A stretch of 64,000 bases of DNA, from NCBI GenBank assembly GCA_023441965.1, contig JAEZNB010000078.1, positions 1 to 64,000 on the forward strand, written 5' to 3'. Numbering within the stretch: position 1 is the stretch's first letter; each line of letters opens with the position of its first letter. This DNA comes from Bacillota bacterium (GTDB lineage Bacteria > Bacillota > Clostridia > Lachnospirales > Lachnospiraceae). Shown one piece after another: positions 44,333 to 52,016 of the stretch. A program made the position numbers and the translations under genes. The notes beneath the pieces are model-generated. The model was given only the letters and a program-made list of their open reading frames with translations, searched no databases and was not told where the DNA came from.

Positions 44333-44361
44333 TTGACAAAGAGAGCTTATTCCTTTATATT
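44333..44361 (+). promoter_or_regulatory. Strong promoter just before a terminator
   Basis: Perfect TTGACA (44333-44338), 17 bases, TATATT (44356-44361). The expected start near 44368 is only about 18 bases before the hairpin at 44386. Confidence 0.6.
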
Positions 44362-44385
44362 ATAAAAAAAAGAACTACCCCCAAG

Positions 44386-44417
44386 AAGCGATAGGGCAAA
44401 ACCTATCGCTTTTTTTG
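44386..44417 (+). terminator. Intrinsic terminator after the sugar transferase gene
   Basis: AAGCGATAGG (44386-44395)/CCTATCGCTT (44402-44411), 6-base loop, eight T ending at 44417. Confidence 0.9.
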
Positions 44418-44476
44418 ATTTATTCAGCTTAAGCAGCCTTACAGGCACGATGGGGGATAAGGAAGGAGCAATGCAT

Positions 44477-46000
44477 ATGAGAAAGCACAGATTGAATACG
44501 GATACGGAAGTGAATCTCTATATCCGGGAGGTTCAAAAGGTGAAAGACATCATCAGCAGAATGACTCAGGGGGATTTGGAGCATAGGCTGGAGGAGGAAG
44601 AGTTCGGAGTACTGGGGGACCTGGCAGGGGATATTAACGGAATCGGTTCCATCCTGAACGATTATGTGAATGAGATTTCCCATGTATTATCCCATCTTTC
44701 TGCAGGTAATATGGCAGTTGCTTTTTCGGAGGAGATTCAGTTTCGGGGAGATTTTCTGCCTGTGAAAAATGCCCTTCATAAGATAAAGCATTCGCTGAAT
44801 CGGTCCTTTCAGGAGATACACCAGTTATCCCGTGACATTGATCAGATGACCGGGAGGGTGGAAAACGGCTCCTCCATGATTGCACAGGATTCCATCAAGC
44901 AGAAGGAGCTGATCCGCGACCTTACCGATACAATCAGCGATATAGCAGGTCAGACGGATGCAAATGCCGCAGATGCTTCAGAGGTTGCAAAAAATGCTGC
45001 AGATATCAGAAGAGAAACGGAGACCGGAAGAGAGTATATGGATCAAATGATGGTATCAATTCAGAGGGTTACGGAATCCTCTAAGGACATCTCATCGATT
45101 ATTGAGATTTTGAAGGGCCTGGCGCGGCAGACCAAGCTCCTGTCCCTGAATGCAGCTATTGAAGCGGCCAGAGCCGGTGAAGAAGGAAGAGGCTTTTCTG
45201 TCGTGGCGGAGGAGGTTGGGCTTCTGGCCTCAAAAAGTGAGCTTGCCGTCCGCCAGACAACAGACCTGATCAATAACAGCATCATGAGCAGCAAAGTCTG
45301 CGCCGAGGTAGCAGGCAGGACCGCAAAGAGCTTCGCTTCCATCCAGACCTCCATCGAGACCCTTGCCGGACTCTGCGGGAATATTGCGGTGAGCTGTACG
45401 GATCAGGCACATAAAATCAATATGACCAGCTCCATCATATCCAATATTTATGAGGTATCGCAAAGCTATTCCTCTTATGCACAGGCGAACAAGAGTGATG
45501 CCTTAAGTCTGACGGAATTATCCGGCAGACTAAGGGAGGTTTTGAAGAGATATCATCTGTCGGATCAGGCGGAGGACTCCAGGAACAGGGAGATCAGTAA
45601 GGACCTGACCAAACCCCTGATGGATTACTTGGCCGATCTTTTAAGGCAGACCGGTTCTATTGAGGAAATGAACCTTGTCCTGGAGAGGGAAATCATGGAT
45701 CGGCGGGATGTGGAATGTATGTATGTGATCGGAGAAGACGGAAGGCAGATTACAAAGACGATTCTAAATCCGGAAATCATCATGGAACAGGATGAAAACT
45801 TCAAGCCGGCCCTGCCCGGGGATTATCACGGGGACAAGAAGTATTTCAGGCAGGCGGTAAAGCATCCGGAAGACCTTTATTGCTCCCGCGAGTATATCTC
45901 CACTGCCACAGGAGGTCTGTGCAGAACCTTGTCCTTCCTGTGCCGGGGATCGGAGGATAGGTCCTTTGTCATCTGTATCGACCTGATCTGCAGTTTTTAG
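44477..46000 (+). CDS. Soluble methyl-accepting chemotaxis-like protein with C-terminal Cache/PDC-like domain
   Basis: 507 residues without signal peptide or membrane helix. N-terminal HAMP-like/helical segment (10-120, with [11 protein letters not shown] and [11 protein letters not shown], two HAMP-type repeats), a chemoreceptor signalling helix with the hairpin tip [34 protein letters not shown] near 208-242, then a C-terminal domain (about 395-505) opening [16 protein letters not shown] and containing [20 protein letters not shown], like a Cache/PDC ligand domain placed in the cytoplasm. ATG 44477 is chosen because GGAAGGAG lies 8 bases before it. It may signal to a CheA not encoded here. 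Confidence 0.82.
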   Translation: MRKHRLNTDTEVNLYIREVQKVKDIISRMTQGDLEHRLEEEEFGVLGDLAGDINGIGSILNDYVNEISHVLSHLSAGNMAVAFSEEIQFRGDFLPVKNALHKIKHSLNRSFQEIHQLSRDIDQMTGRVENGSSMIAQDSIKQKELIRDLTDTISDIAGQTDANAADASEVAKNAADIRRETETGREYMDQMMVSIQRVTESSKDISSIIEILKGLARQTKLLSLNAAIEAARAGEEGRGFSVVAEEVGLLASKSELAVRQTTDLINNSIMSSKVCAEVAGRTAKSFASIQTSIETLAGLCGNIAVSCTDQAHKINMTSSIISNIYEVSQSYSSYAQANKSDALSLTELSGRLREVLKRYHLSDQAEDSRNREISKDLTKPLMDYLADLLRQTGSIEEMNLVLEREIMDRRDVECMYVIGEDGRQITKTILNPEIIMEQDENFKPALPGDYHGDKKYFRQAVKHPEDLYCSREYISTATGGLCRTLSFLCRGSEDRSFVICIDLICSF

Positions 46001-46012
46001 GTAAATAAAGCC

Positions 46013-46041
46013 TTTAAATTAGCTCCTATCTTTGTTATAAT
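46013..46041 (+). promoter_or_regulatory. Promoter of the first LacI-family gene
   Basis: TTTAAA (46013-46018), 17 bases, TATAAT (46036-46041), 34 bases before the start codon. Confidence 0.6.
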
Positions 46042-46075
46042 AGCTTAATAAGAGTTCTTACGAAGGGATGAAACC

Positions 46076-47110
46076 ATGGGCAAGAATATTACGATGAAGG
46101 ACGTTGCGATGCAACTGGGAGTCAGCACGGTAACTGTGTCCAAGGCACTTTCCAACCGGGAGGGCGTCAGTGAGGCAGTCCGTACCATGATAAAGCAGAA
46201 AGCGGATGAGATGGGCTATCGTTACAATACTATGGCGAAGAGTATGAAGGATGGAATGAACTATAATATCGGCATCCTTGTGGCAGAGCAGTTCATGCAT
46301 GAGAGTGCCTTCTATTCCAAGATGTATCAGCAGCTGATGAAGGATCTCATGGCTCTTCAGTTCTTCGGAATTCTGGAGGTAATCTCCGAAGAAGCCGAAA
46401 AGAACGGTATCCTGCCCCATGTACTTCAGAATAATAAGGTAGATGGCCTCATCCTCCTGGGTCAGATGCGCAGGAGCTACCTGGAACGGATTGAAGCAGC
46501 AGGCTTACCTTTTATTTTTCTTGATTTTAATGACGACCATTTCCAAGTGGACACCATAGTAAGCGACTCCTTCTACGGAGCCTACGAGCTTACAAATTAC
46601 CTGATTTCCCTGGGACATACAAGGATTGGCTTTGTAGGAACCATCAATGCTACCGGCAGTATTATGGATCGCTATATCGGATATTATAAAGCTCTGCTAA
46701 AGAATGGAATTCGGGTCAGAGAGGAGTGGATTCTCAAGGACAGGGATGAGGACGGAAGCTTTGTGGATTTTGTCCTGCCCGCTAATATGCCGACTGCCTT
46801 TGTCTGTAATTGTGATGAGGTTGCCTATTATTTTATTCAGGAGCTGAAGCGGTCCGGATACAGGGTTCCGGAGGATATCTCTGTGGTCGGCTATGATAAT
46901 TACATCCATGCGACCTTAAGCAGTCCTCAGATTACTACGGTGGAAGTGGATGTGGAGGTTATGTCCGAGAGTGCGGTAAATTCCATTATAAAGCGCATTA
47001 AGAATACCCATCAGGAATGCGGACGGAAGGTCATCAGCGGACGAATCGTCCTCCGGGATTCCGCTGGGCCGGCTCCACGGAATATTACCGGCAAAGGCAT
47101 TGACAAATAA
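46076..47110 (+). CDS. LacI-family transcriptional regulator of the mannan operon
   Basis: 344 residues. N-terminal helix-turn-helix with MKDVAMQLGVSTVTVSKALSNREGVSEAVR and hinge helix, then a periplasmic-binding-protein-like effector domain (about 65-340; NIGILVAEQF, VDGLILLG, GHTRIGFVGT, VVGYDNY). It lies directly upstream of the manA/epimerase/GH130 operon, whose promoter starts inside its stop codon and carries a LacI-type palindrome, so it most likely represses that operon and is relieved by a mannan-derived sugar. An internal ATG at 46094 is an alternative start. Confidence 0.9.
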   Translation: MGKNITMKDVAMQLGVSTVTVSKALSNREGVSEAVRTMIKQKADEMGYRYNTMAKSMKDGMNYNIGILVAEQFMHESAFYSKMYQQLMKDLMALQFFGILEVISEEAEKNGILPHVLQNNKVDGLILLGQMRRSYLERIEAAGLPFIFLDFNDDHFQVDTIVSDSFYGAYELTNYLISLGHTRIGFVGTINATGSIMDRYIGYYKALLKNGIRVREEWILKDRDEDGSFVDFVLPANMPTAFVCNCDEVAYYFIQELKRSGYRVPEDISVVGYDNYIHATLSSPQITTVEVDVEVMSESAVNSIIKRIKNTHQECGRKVISGRIVLRDSAGPAPRNITGKGIDK

Positions 47111-47128
47111 GAAGACTTTGATTAGAAT
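47100..47128 (+). promoter_or_regulatory. Promoter of the mannan catabolic operon
   Basis: Perfect TTGACA (47100-47105), 17 bases, TAGAAT (47123-47128). The -35 box overlaps the end of the LacI gene. Expected start near 47135. Confidence 0.7.
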
Positions 47129-47136
47129 TAAATAAA

Positions 47137-47148
47137 GTTATCGATAAC
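47137..47148 (+). promoter_or_regulatory. LacI-type operator
   Basis: Perfect 12-bp palindrome GTTATCGATAAC with central CG, the usual form for LacI-family sites, at the expected transcription start of the manA promoter. Binding there would block initiation. Confidence 0.65.
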
Positions 47149-47149
47149 C

Positions 47150-47179
47150 TTAATGTCTCGGATAAAACCGGGACATTAA
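47150..47179 (+). other. Leader hairpin before manA
   Basis: 12-bp stem with one G-T pair (47150-47161 with 47168-47179), 6-base loop, no T run. It sits in the 5' leader between operator and ribosome site and may stabilise the mRNA. Confidence 0.55.
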
Positions 47180-47210
47180 TCATGGGGATGAGATGCATAA
47201 GGAGGACGGA

Positions 47211-48155
47211 ATGAAAGAGATTATATTCCTGGAACCGGTATTCAAGACGATGATATGGGGAGGAAACCGCCTTCGGAGGGAGTTCGGCTATTCCATACCG
47301 GATAATCATACGGGAGAATGCTGGGCTATCAGTGCTCACCCAAACGGTGACTGCAGAATCAGAAGCGGAGCTTATGAGGGAAGAACCTTAAGCTGGCTAT
47401 GGAAGAATCATAGGGAGCTATTTGGGAATCTAGGCGGAGAGGTCTTTCCTCTGCTGGTAAAAATCATAGATGCCAAGGAGGACTTAAGTATCCAGGTCCA
47501 TCCCGACGATGTCTATGCGAAGGAGAAGGAGGGCGGAGCCCTGGGAAAGACCGAGTGCTGGTATATCTTGGATTGCCCTGAGCAGGGGACCCTGGTTCTG
47601 GGACATAATGCCGGGGATCAGGAGGAGCTGAAAACGCTGATCACAGAGAAGCGGTGGAAGGAGCTCATTCGTCTGAAGCCGATCAAAAAGGGCGATTTTC
47701 TGCAGATCGAGCCCGGTACGGTCCATGCGATCAAGGCCGGTACCATGCTGCTGGAAACCCAGCAGAGCAGTGATATCACCTATCGGCTCTATGATTATGA
47801 CCGGCTGGAGCATGGGAAGCCCAGGCAGCTGCACCTGCCCCAAAGTATGGAGGTCATCCGTTGTCCCCATGTGGATCCGCAGGTGGATGCTAAGGTTACA
47901 GACTATGGAGACTGCAGGGAGGAAGAGTTGATCCGCTGCAGCTACTATACGGTAACGAAGCTTACCCTTCAGGGGAAACAGGAGTTAAAACAGGTTCATA
48001 GCTTTCTGAATGTCAGTGTGATTCAGGGAGGGGGTACCATTGATGGTATCCCGATCAGAAAAGGAGATCATTTCATTCTGCCTTCAGGCTATGGTATCTA
48101 CCTGCTTGAAGGGGAGCTGGAGCTGATCGAATCCTATGTAACCATGAATGAATAA
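47211..48155 (+). CDS. manA: Mannose-6-phosphate isomerase, class I
   Basis: 314-residue Zn enzyme interconverting mannose-6-P and fructose-6-P. Cupin features: N-terminal EPVFKTMIWGGNRL, GECWAISAHPNGDC near 35, LSIQVHPDDVYA near 90 (Zn ligands Gln and His), GKTECWYIL near 110 (Glu) and EPGTVHAI near 165 (His). ATG 47211 is chosen because AAGGAGGACGG precedes it. In this operon it takes mannose-derived phosphate into glycolysis after GH130 has released mannose-1-P (via a phosphomannomutase not found here). Confidence 0.93.
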   Translation: MKEIIFLEPVFKTMIWGGNRLRREFGYSIPDNHTGECWAISAHPNGDCRIRSGAYEGRTLSWLWKNHRELFGNLGGEVFPLLVKIIDAKEDLSIQVHPDDVYAKEKEGGALGKTECWYILDCPEQGTLVLGHNAGDQEELKTLITEKRWKELIRLKPIKKGDFLQIEPGTVHAIKAGTMLLETQQSSDITYRLYDYDRLEHGKPRQLHLPQSMEVIRCPHVDPQVDAKVTDYGDCREEELIRCSYYTVTKLTLQGKQELKQVHSFLNVSVIQGGGTIDGIPIRKGDHFILPSGYGIYLLEGELELIESYVTMNE

Positions 48156-48177
48156 ATGATGGCGGGAGGTCATTACA

Positions 48178-49344
48178 TTGCGTGAAGCAGAGATAAGGCG
48201 ACATCTGGTACAGAACATCATCCCTTTTTGGAAGGGAATGAAGGATAACAGCCTGGGCGGTTATTATGGTGAGATGGATTTCCACCTGAAGCTGAATAAG
48301 AACGCAGCCAAGGGTGCGATCCTGAACAGCAGGATCCTCTGGTTTTTTTCCAATGCCTATGCAATCACAACAGATGCAGACTGTCTCCGGCATGCGGACC
48401 ATGCCTACGAGTTCTTAAAGGAGGCCTTTTATGACAAGGAGTATGGAGGCTTATATTGGTCCGTTACCTGTGATGGACAGCCTCTGGACACGACCAAGCA
48501 TACCTATAACCAAGCATTTGCCATCTATGGTCTTGCATCCTATTATGCAGTATCGGAGAATGAGGAGGCCCTGAAGCTGGCTTATGAGCTGGTAGACCTG
48601 ATCGAAAGCAGATGCCGTGATGCAGGGGGCTATCTGGAGGCCTTCGACCGCTCCTTTCAACCGGTATCCAATGAGAAGCTGTCAGAGAACGGTGTTCTGG
48701 CAGAAAGGACCATGAATACCCTGCTCCATATTTTTGAAGCCTATACTGAGCTCTACCGGGTGGACGGAAACGAACGGATCGCTGATTGGATGAAGCAGAT
48801 TCTGGATATCTTTGCTACCAAGATCTATAATCCCAAGAAAAGGAGATTGGAGGTCTTCTTTGACCGGGATATGAATACCCTGATCGATCTGAACTCCTAT
48901 GGACATGATATTGAAGCAGCCTGGCTTTTGGATCGGGGCTGTGAGCTGCTGGCCAATGATGTATACAGAGCAAAGATCTCAACCATCACGAAGAACCTGA
49001 CGGCACGGATTCTGGAGATCGCATATGACGGAACCTCTCTCTTCAATGAGTGCTGTAAGGGAGAGCTGGATACCAGAAAGGTCTGGTGGGTCCAGGCGGA
49101 AGCCATTGTCGGTTTTCTGAATGGCTACCAGAAGACCGGCGGTATCAAATTCAAATACGCTGCCTGCAATACCTGGGATTTTATCAAGAACTACATATTG
49201 GACAAAAGACCGGGCTCTGAGTGGCTCAATGAAGTGGATCGCTATGGCAAGCCTTTTCCGAAGGAAATCGCAGGACTTTGGAAATGCCCTTATCATAATG
49301 GGCGGATGTGTATTGAAGTTATCAAAAGAAATGTGTACTTCTAA
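48178..49344 (+). CDS. AGE-family 2-epimerase (mannobiose/cellobiose 2-epimerase)
   Basis: 388 residues with the (alpha/alpha)6 barrel of N-acylglucosamine 2-epimerase-type enzymes. Marks include [13 protein letters not shown] near 50, [16 protein letters not shown] near 107 and [15 protein letters not shown] near 300 (the W-x-Q-A-E-A motif), and HNGRMCIEV near the end, whose His-position matches the catalytic His of cellobiose 2-epimerases. It inverts C2 of the reducing sugar. Next to a GH130 mannosylglucose phosphorylase, mannobiose to mannosyl-glucose is the best reading. Start TTG 48178 is required by GGGAGG (48164-48169); no in-frame ATG is nearby. Confidence 0.9.
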   Translation: MREAEIRRHLVQNIIPFWKGMKDNSLGGYYGEMDFHLKLNKNAAKGAILNSRILWFFSNAYAITTDADCLRHADHAYEFLKEAFYDKEYGGLYWSVTCDGQPLDTTKHTYNQAFAIYGLASYYAVSENEEALKLAYELVDLIESRCRDAGGYLEAFDRSFQPVSNEKLSENGVLAERTMNTLLHIFEAYTELYRVDGNERIADWMKQILDIFATKIYNPKKRRLEVFFDRDMNTLIDLNSYGHDIEAAWLLDRGCELLANDVYRAKISTITKNLTARILEIAYDGTSLFNECCKGELDTRKVWWVQAEAIVGFLNGYQKTGGIKFKYAACNTWDFIKNYILDKRPGSEWLNEVDRYGKPFPKEIAGLWKCPYHNGRMCIEVIKRNVYF

Positions 49345-49354
49345 AGGAGGAGCC

Positions 49355-50524
49355 ATGCATCCGAGATATCAAACCGAATATGAGAACTATCTTAAACTGA
49401 TTCAGAAGAAAAATTGTATCAAGGAAGAATATAACGGACTTTTTGAACGCTATCAGAATCCGGTACTGACCAGCAGTCATATCCCCCTCTTCTGGAGGTA
49501 TGACCTGGACGAAAGCAGAAATCCCTTTTTCATGGAACGCTTAGGAGTCAATGCGGTCTTTAATTCCGGAGCCCTGAAGCTGAACGGTAAATACTATCTG
49601 GTGGCGAGAATAGAGGGGAATGACCGTAAGTCCTTCTTTGGTGTGGCAGAGAGTGACAGTCCGGTGGAGGGCTTTCGTTTCCTGGATTACCCGGTGGTGC
49701 TGCCTGATACCTGCCCGCAGGAGACCAATGTTTATGATATGCGCCTGACCAAGCATGAGGATGGCTTTATCTACGGAGTCTTCTGCTCGGAGAGCAAGGA
49801 CCTTCAGAATCCGGACCTGTCCGCAGCCGTAGCAGAGGCAGGAATCGTCAGGACCAAGGATCTTCTGCACTGGGAAAGACTGAATAACCTTAGGACCCTG
49901 CATTCTCCCCAACAACGGAATGTAGTTCTGCATCCGGAATTTGTGAACGGTAAGTATATGTTCTATACGAGACCTATGGATGGCTTCATAGAGACCGGCT
50001 CCGGCGGAGGAATCGGTGTCGGCTTCTGCGATGACATCAACCATGCAGTGATCGGAGAGGAGCTTATCACCAGCAGAAGGAAGTACCATACCATCACAGA
50101 GGCGAAGAACGGGGCCGGTGCTGTTCCGATTAAGACAGACCGGGGTTGGATCCACATCGCCCATGGAGTCAGGAATACAGCCGCAGGTCTGCGTTATGTC
50201 CTTTATATCTTTGCGACAGACTTAAAAGATCCCAGCAAGGTGATTGCAGAGCCCTCGGGCTATTTTCTGGCACCGCAGGGAGAGGAAAGAGTGGGTGACG
50301 TATCGAACGTTGTCTTTTCCAATGGTGCCATCACGGACGGGGACGGAAGCGTATATATCTATTATGCCTCCTCTGATACCCGCCTGCATGTGGCCTCTAC
50401 CACCCTGGACCGCCTGATCGACTATACCTTCCATACGCCTTCCGATCCCCTGCGCTCAGCAGAATGTGTCAGACAACGGTGTGACTTGATCAGAAGTAAC
50501 CTTGAGCTGATGTATAAGGGCTAA
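49355..50524 (+). CDS. GH130 4-O-beta-D-mannosyl-D-glucose phosphorylase
   Basis: 389-residue five-bladed propeller enzyme that phosphorolyses beta-1,4-mannosyl-glucose to mannose-1-phosphate and glucose. It follows the pattern of the characterised Bacteroides enzyme closely: [10 protein letters not shown] near 42, [18 protein letters not shown] near 56, [12 protein letters not shown] near 84, NVYDMRLT near 125 with catalytic Asp128, [12 protein letters not shown] near 188, [13 protein letters not shown] near 207, [17 protein letters not shown] and GERVGD-type phosphate site near 310. ATG 49355 is set by AAAGGAGG (49343-49350), which overlaps the end of the epimerase gene; an upstream open frame is only overlap. 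It completes the mannobiose pathway. Confidence 0.94.
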   Translation: MHPRYQTEYENYLKLIQKKNCIKEEYNGLFERYQNPVLTSSHIPLFWRYDLDESRNPFFMERLGVNAVFNSGALKLNGKYYLVARIEGNDRKSFFGVAESDSPVEGFRFLDYPVVLPDTCPQETNVYDMRLTKHEDGFIYGVFCSESKDLQNPDLSAAVAEAGIVRTKDLLHWERLNNLRTLHSPQQRNVVLHPEFVNGKYMFYTRPMDGFIETGSGGGIGVGFCDDINHAVIGEELITSRRKYHTITEAKNGAGAVPIKTDRGWIHIAHGVRNTAAGLRYVLYIFATDLKDPSKVIAEPSGYFLAPQGEERVGDVSNVVFSNGAITDGDGSVYIYYASSDTRLHVASTTLDRLIDYTFHTPSDPLRSAECVRQRCDLIRSNLELMYKG

Positions 50525-50589
50525 GGAATGCGGAATGTACTTACCTTTTACATAGCTTTGCATTAGTGTAGGATAGGGTAAAATTGTGC

Positions 50590-50618
50590 TTGAAAAAGTT
50601 GAAATAATGTAGTAAACT
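50590..50618 (+). promoter_or_regulatory. Possible promoter of the second LacI-family gene
   Basis: TTGAAA (50590-50595), 17 bases, TAAACT (50613-50618). Moderate match; leader of about 120 bases with operator-like dyads. Confidence 0.4.
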
Positions 50619-50635
50619 TCCATTATGCAATAATC

Positions 50636-50695
50636 TGTGCATATTCTGCACATATTTTACTGCAATGTACTATATTTGCATAAGCAATGTGCAAA
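50636..50695 (+). promoter_or_regulatory. Cluster of TGCA-type dyads, candidate operators
   Basis: TGTGCA-TATTC-TGCACA (50636-50652) and TTTGCA-N9-TGCAAA (50675-50695) lie between the possible promoter and the LacI gene. The TGCACA half site recurs at 51944-51949, directly behind the -10 box of the transporter operon promoter. Autoregulation plus control of the next operon is likely. Confidence 0.55.
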
Positions 50696-50743
50696 ATTTG
50701 GTAATCATACGCAGGATTTATCATAACTTTGGAAGGAGAAGCT

Positions 50744-51787
50744 ATGAAGAAGGTAACCATACAGGATGTAGCCAGGGAACTGCATTTGTCACGGAATACA
50801 GTCGCCAAGGCATTGAATAATAGTGATACGGTCTCTTATGAGACCAGATATGTCGTAATCGAGAAGGCGTATGAGATGGGATATTCCAAGCTGTCGCCGG
50901 TTGTCTTAAATGAATTTAAGCTGCGGAATAAAATCGATGAGACAAAGACGATTGTAGTCCTGACCCGCAGAGAGATTTCGGTATTCTGGAACAGCATCAT
51001 CATGGGGATATCGGATGAATTGAATAAATATGGCTGTAAGCTGCAGTTTAATTTTATCAGTGAACAGGATGAGAAGAATCTGGTTCTGCCCCTGGATCTT
51101 CAGGCAGAGATCAGTGGTATTATCATCCTCAGTGTTTTTTCCGGGGAGTACATCGAACAGATCATGAAGCAAAGCATACCCGTCGTATTCCTGGATGCTC
51201 CCGCAGATGTCGACAGCATATCCGATTACGGAGACATCATCATCTGCGAGGGTAAGAGCAGTACCAAGAGAATCACATCGGATCTGATTGCCAAGGGCAT
51301 GAAGAAGATCGGCTTCGTCGGAGATATCACCTATTGTAAGTCCATCCATGACCGCTATCGGGGTTATATCAGTGCCTTGGAGGAAGCGGGTATCGTACCG
51401 GAGGATGGGATTGTGGCTGCTTACCATGCTGCCCGTAAATTCTATAAAAATGATGAGGTGGAGGAAGCTCTGGCCAAATTCCCGTATCTGCCGGAGGCGA
51501 TTGTCTGTGCCAATGATGACATTGCCATGTATGTCATCCGCTGCTTAAATGGCAGGGGTTTATCCGTACCGGGAGATGTGGCTGTTACCGGCTATGACAA
51601 TGTCGAAGGGATGTCTCAGGCGGAACCCTTCCTGACCACAGTCCGTGTCGGGAATCAGCGTTTGGGGAGAAGATTGGTACAGCAGCTGATGTGGAGAATC
51701 CAAAATCCGAACTTTCCAAAGGAGCTGGTTTATATCGGAGTGGAGGTAATCTTCCGTCAGTCCTCCAACAGGACAAGTGCACAATAA
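50744..51787 (+). CDS. LacI-family transcriptional regulator of the transporter locus
   Basis: 347 residues: helix-turn-helix VTIQDVARELHLSRNTVAKALNNSDTVSYETR at the N-terminus, then effector-binding domain (about 62-335, with TIVVLTRREIS, ISGIIILSV, GMKKIGFVGDI, AVTGYDNVEGM). ATG 50744 is chosen by GGAAGGAG; the upstream TTG overlaps it. It sits between the mannan operon and the 12-kb transporter run. TGCACA dyads occur before it and at the transporter promoter. Confidence 0.9.
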   Translation: MKKVTIQDVARELHLSRNTVAKALNNSDTVSYETRYVVIEKAYEMGYSKLSPVVLNEFKLRNKIDETKTIVVLTRREISVFWNSIIMGISDELNKYGCKLQFNFISEQDEKNLVLPLDLQAEISGIIILSVFSGEYIEQIMKQSIPVVFLDAPADVDSISDYGDIIICEGKSSTKRITSDLIAKGMKKIGFVGDITYCKSIHDRYRGYISALEEAGIVPEDGIVAAYHAARKFYKNDEVEEALAKFPYLPEAIVCANDDIAMYVIRCLNGRGLSVPGDVAVTGYDNVEGMSQAEPFLTTVRVGNQRLGRRLVQQLMWRIQNPNFPKELVYIGVEVIFRQSSNRTSAQ

Positions 51788-51814
51788 AAAGCAAATACCG
51801 GAAAGCCGGTACAG

Positions 51815-51879
51815 GCACCTTATGCAGGCCCAAATGCACAGATAAGCTGTGTGCAGGGCGGCAGGAAGGTGCTTTTTTT
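51815..51879 (+). terminator. Terminator after the second LacI gene
   Basis: GCACCTT (51815-51821)/AAGGTGC (51866-51872), with inner TGCACA/TGTGCA stem, then seven T (51873-51879). A small ACCGG/CCGGT hairpin precedes it. Confidence 0.85.
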
Positions 51880-51915
51880 GTGCAGAAAATGTGAGCAAAA
51901 CAAGCAAAAGAAGTA

Positions 51916-51944
51916 TTGTCATTTATATGTAAATATGCTACAAT
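51916..51944 (+). promoter_or_regulatory. Promoter of the glycan transporter operon
   Basis: TTGTCA (51916-51921), 17 bases, TACAAT (51939-51944). A TGCACA half operator begins at its last base, and two ATGCACG copies lie at 51976-51992. Confidence 0.65.
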
Positions 51945-52016
51945 GCACACATAGGGTAATAAAATGCAATAATTTATGCACGGATATGCACGATAAATAG
52001 GGAAGGAGACAGCAGC

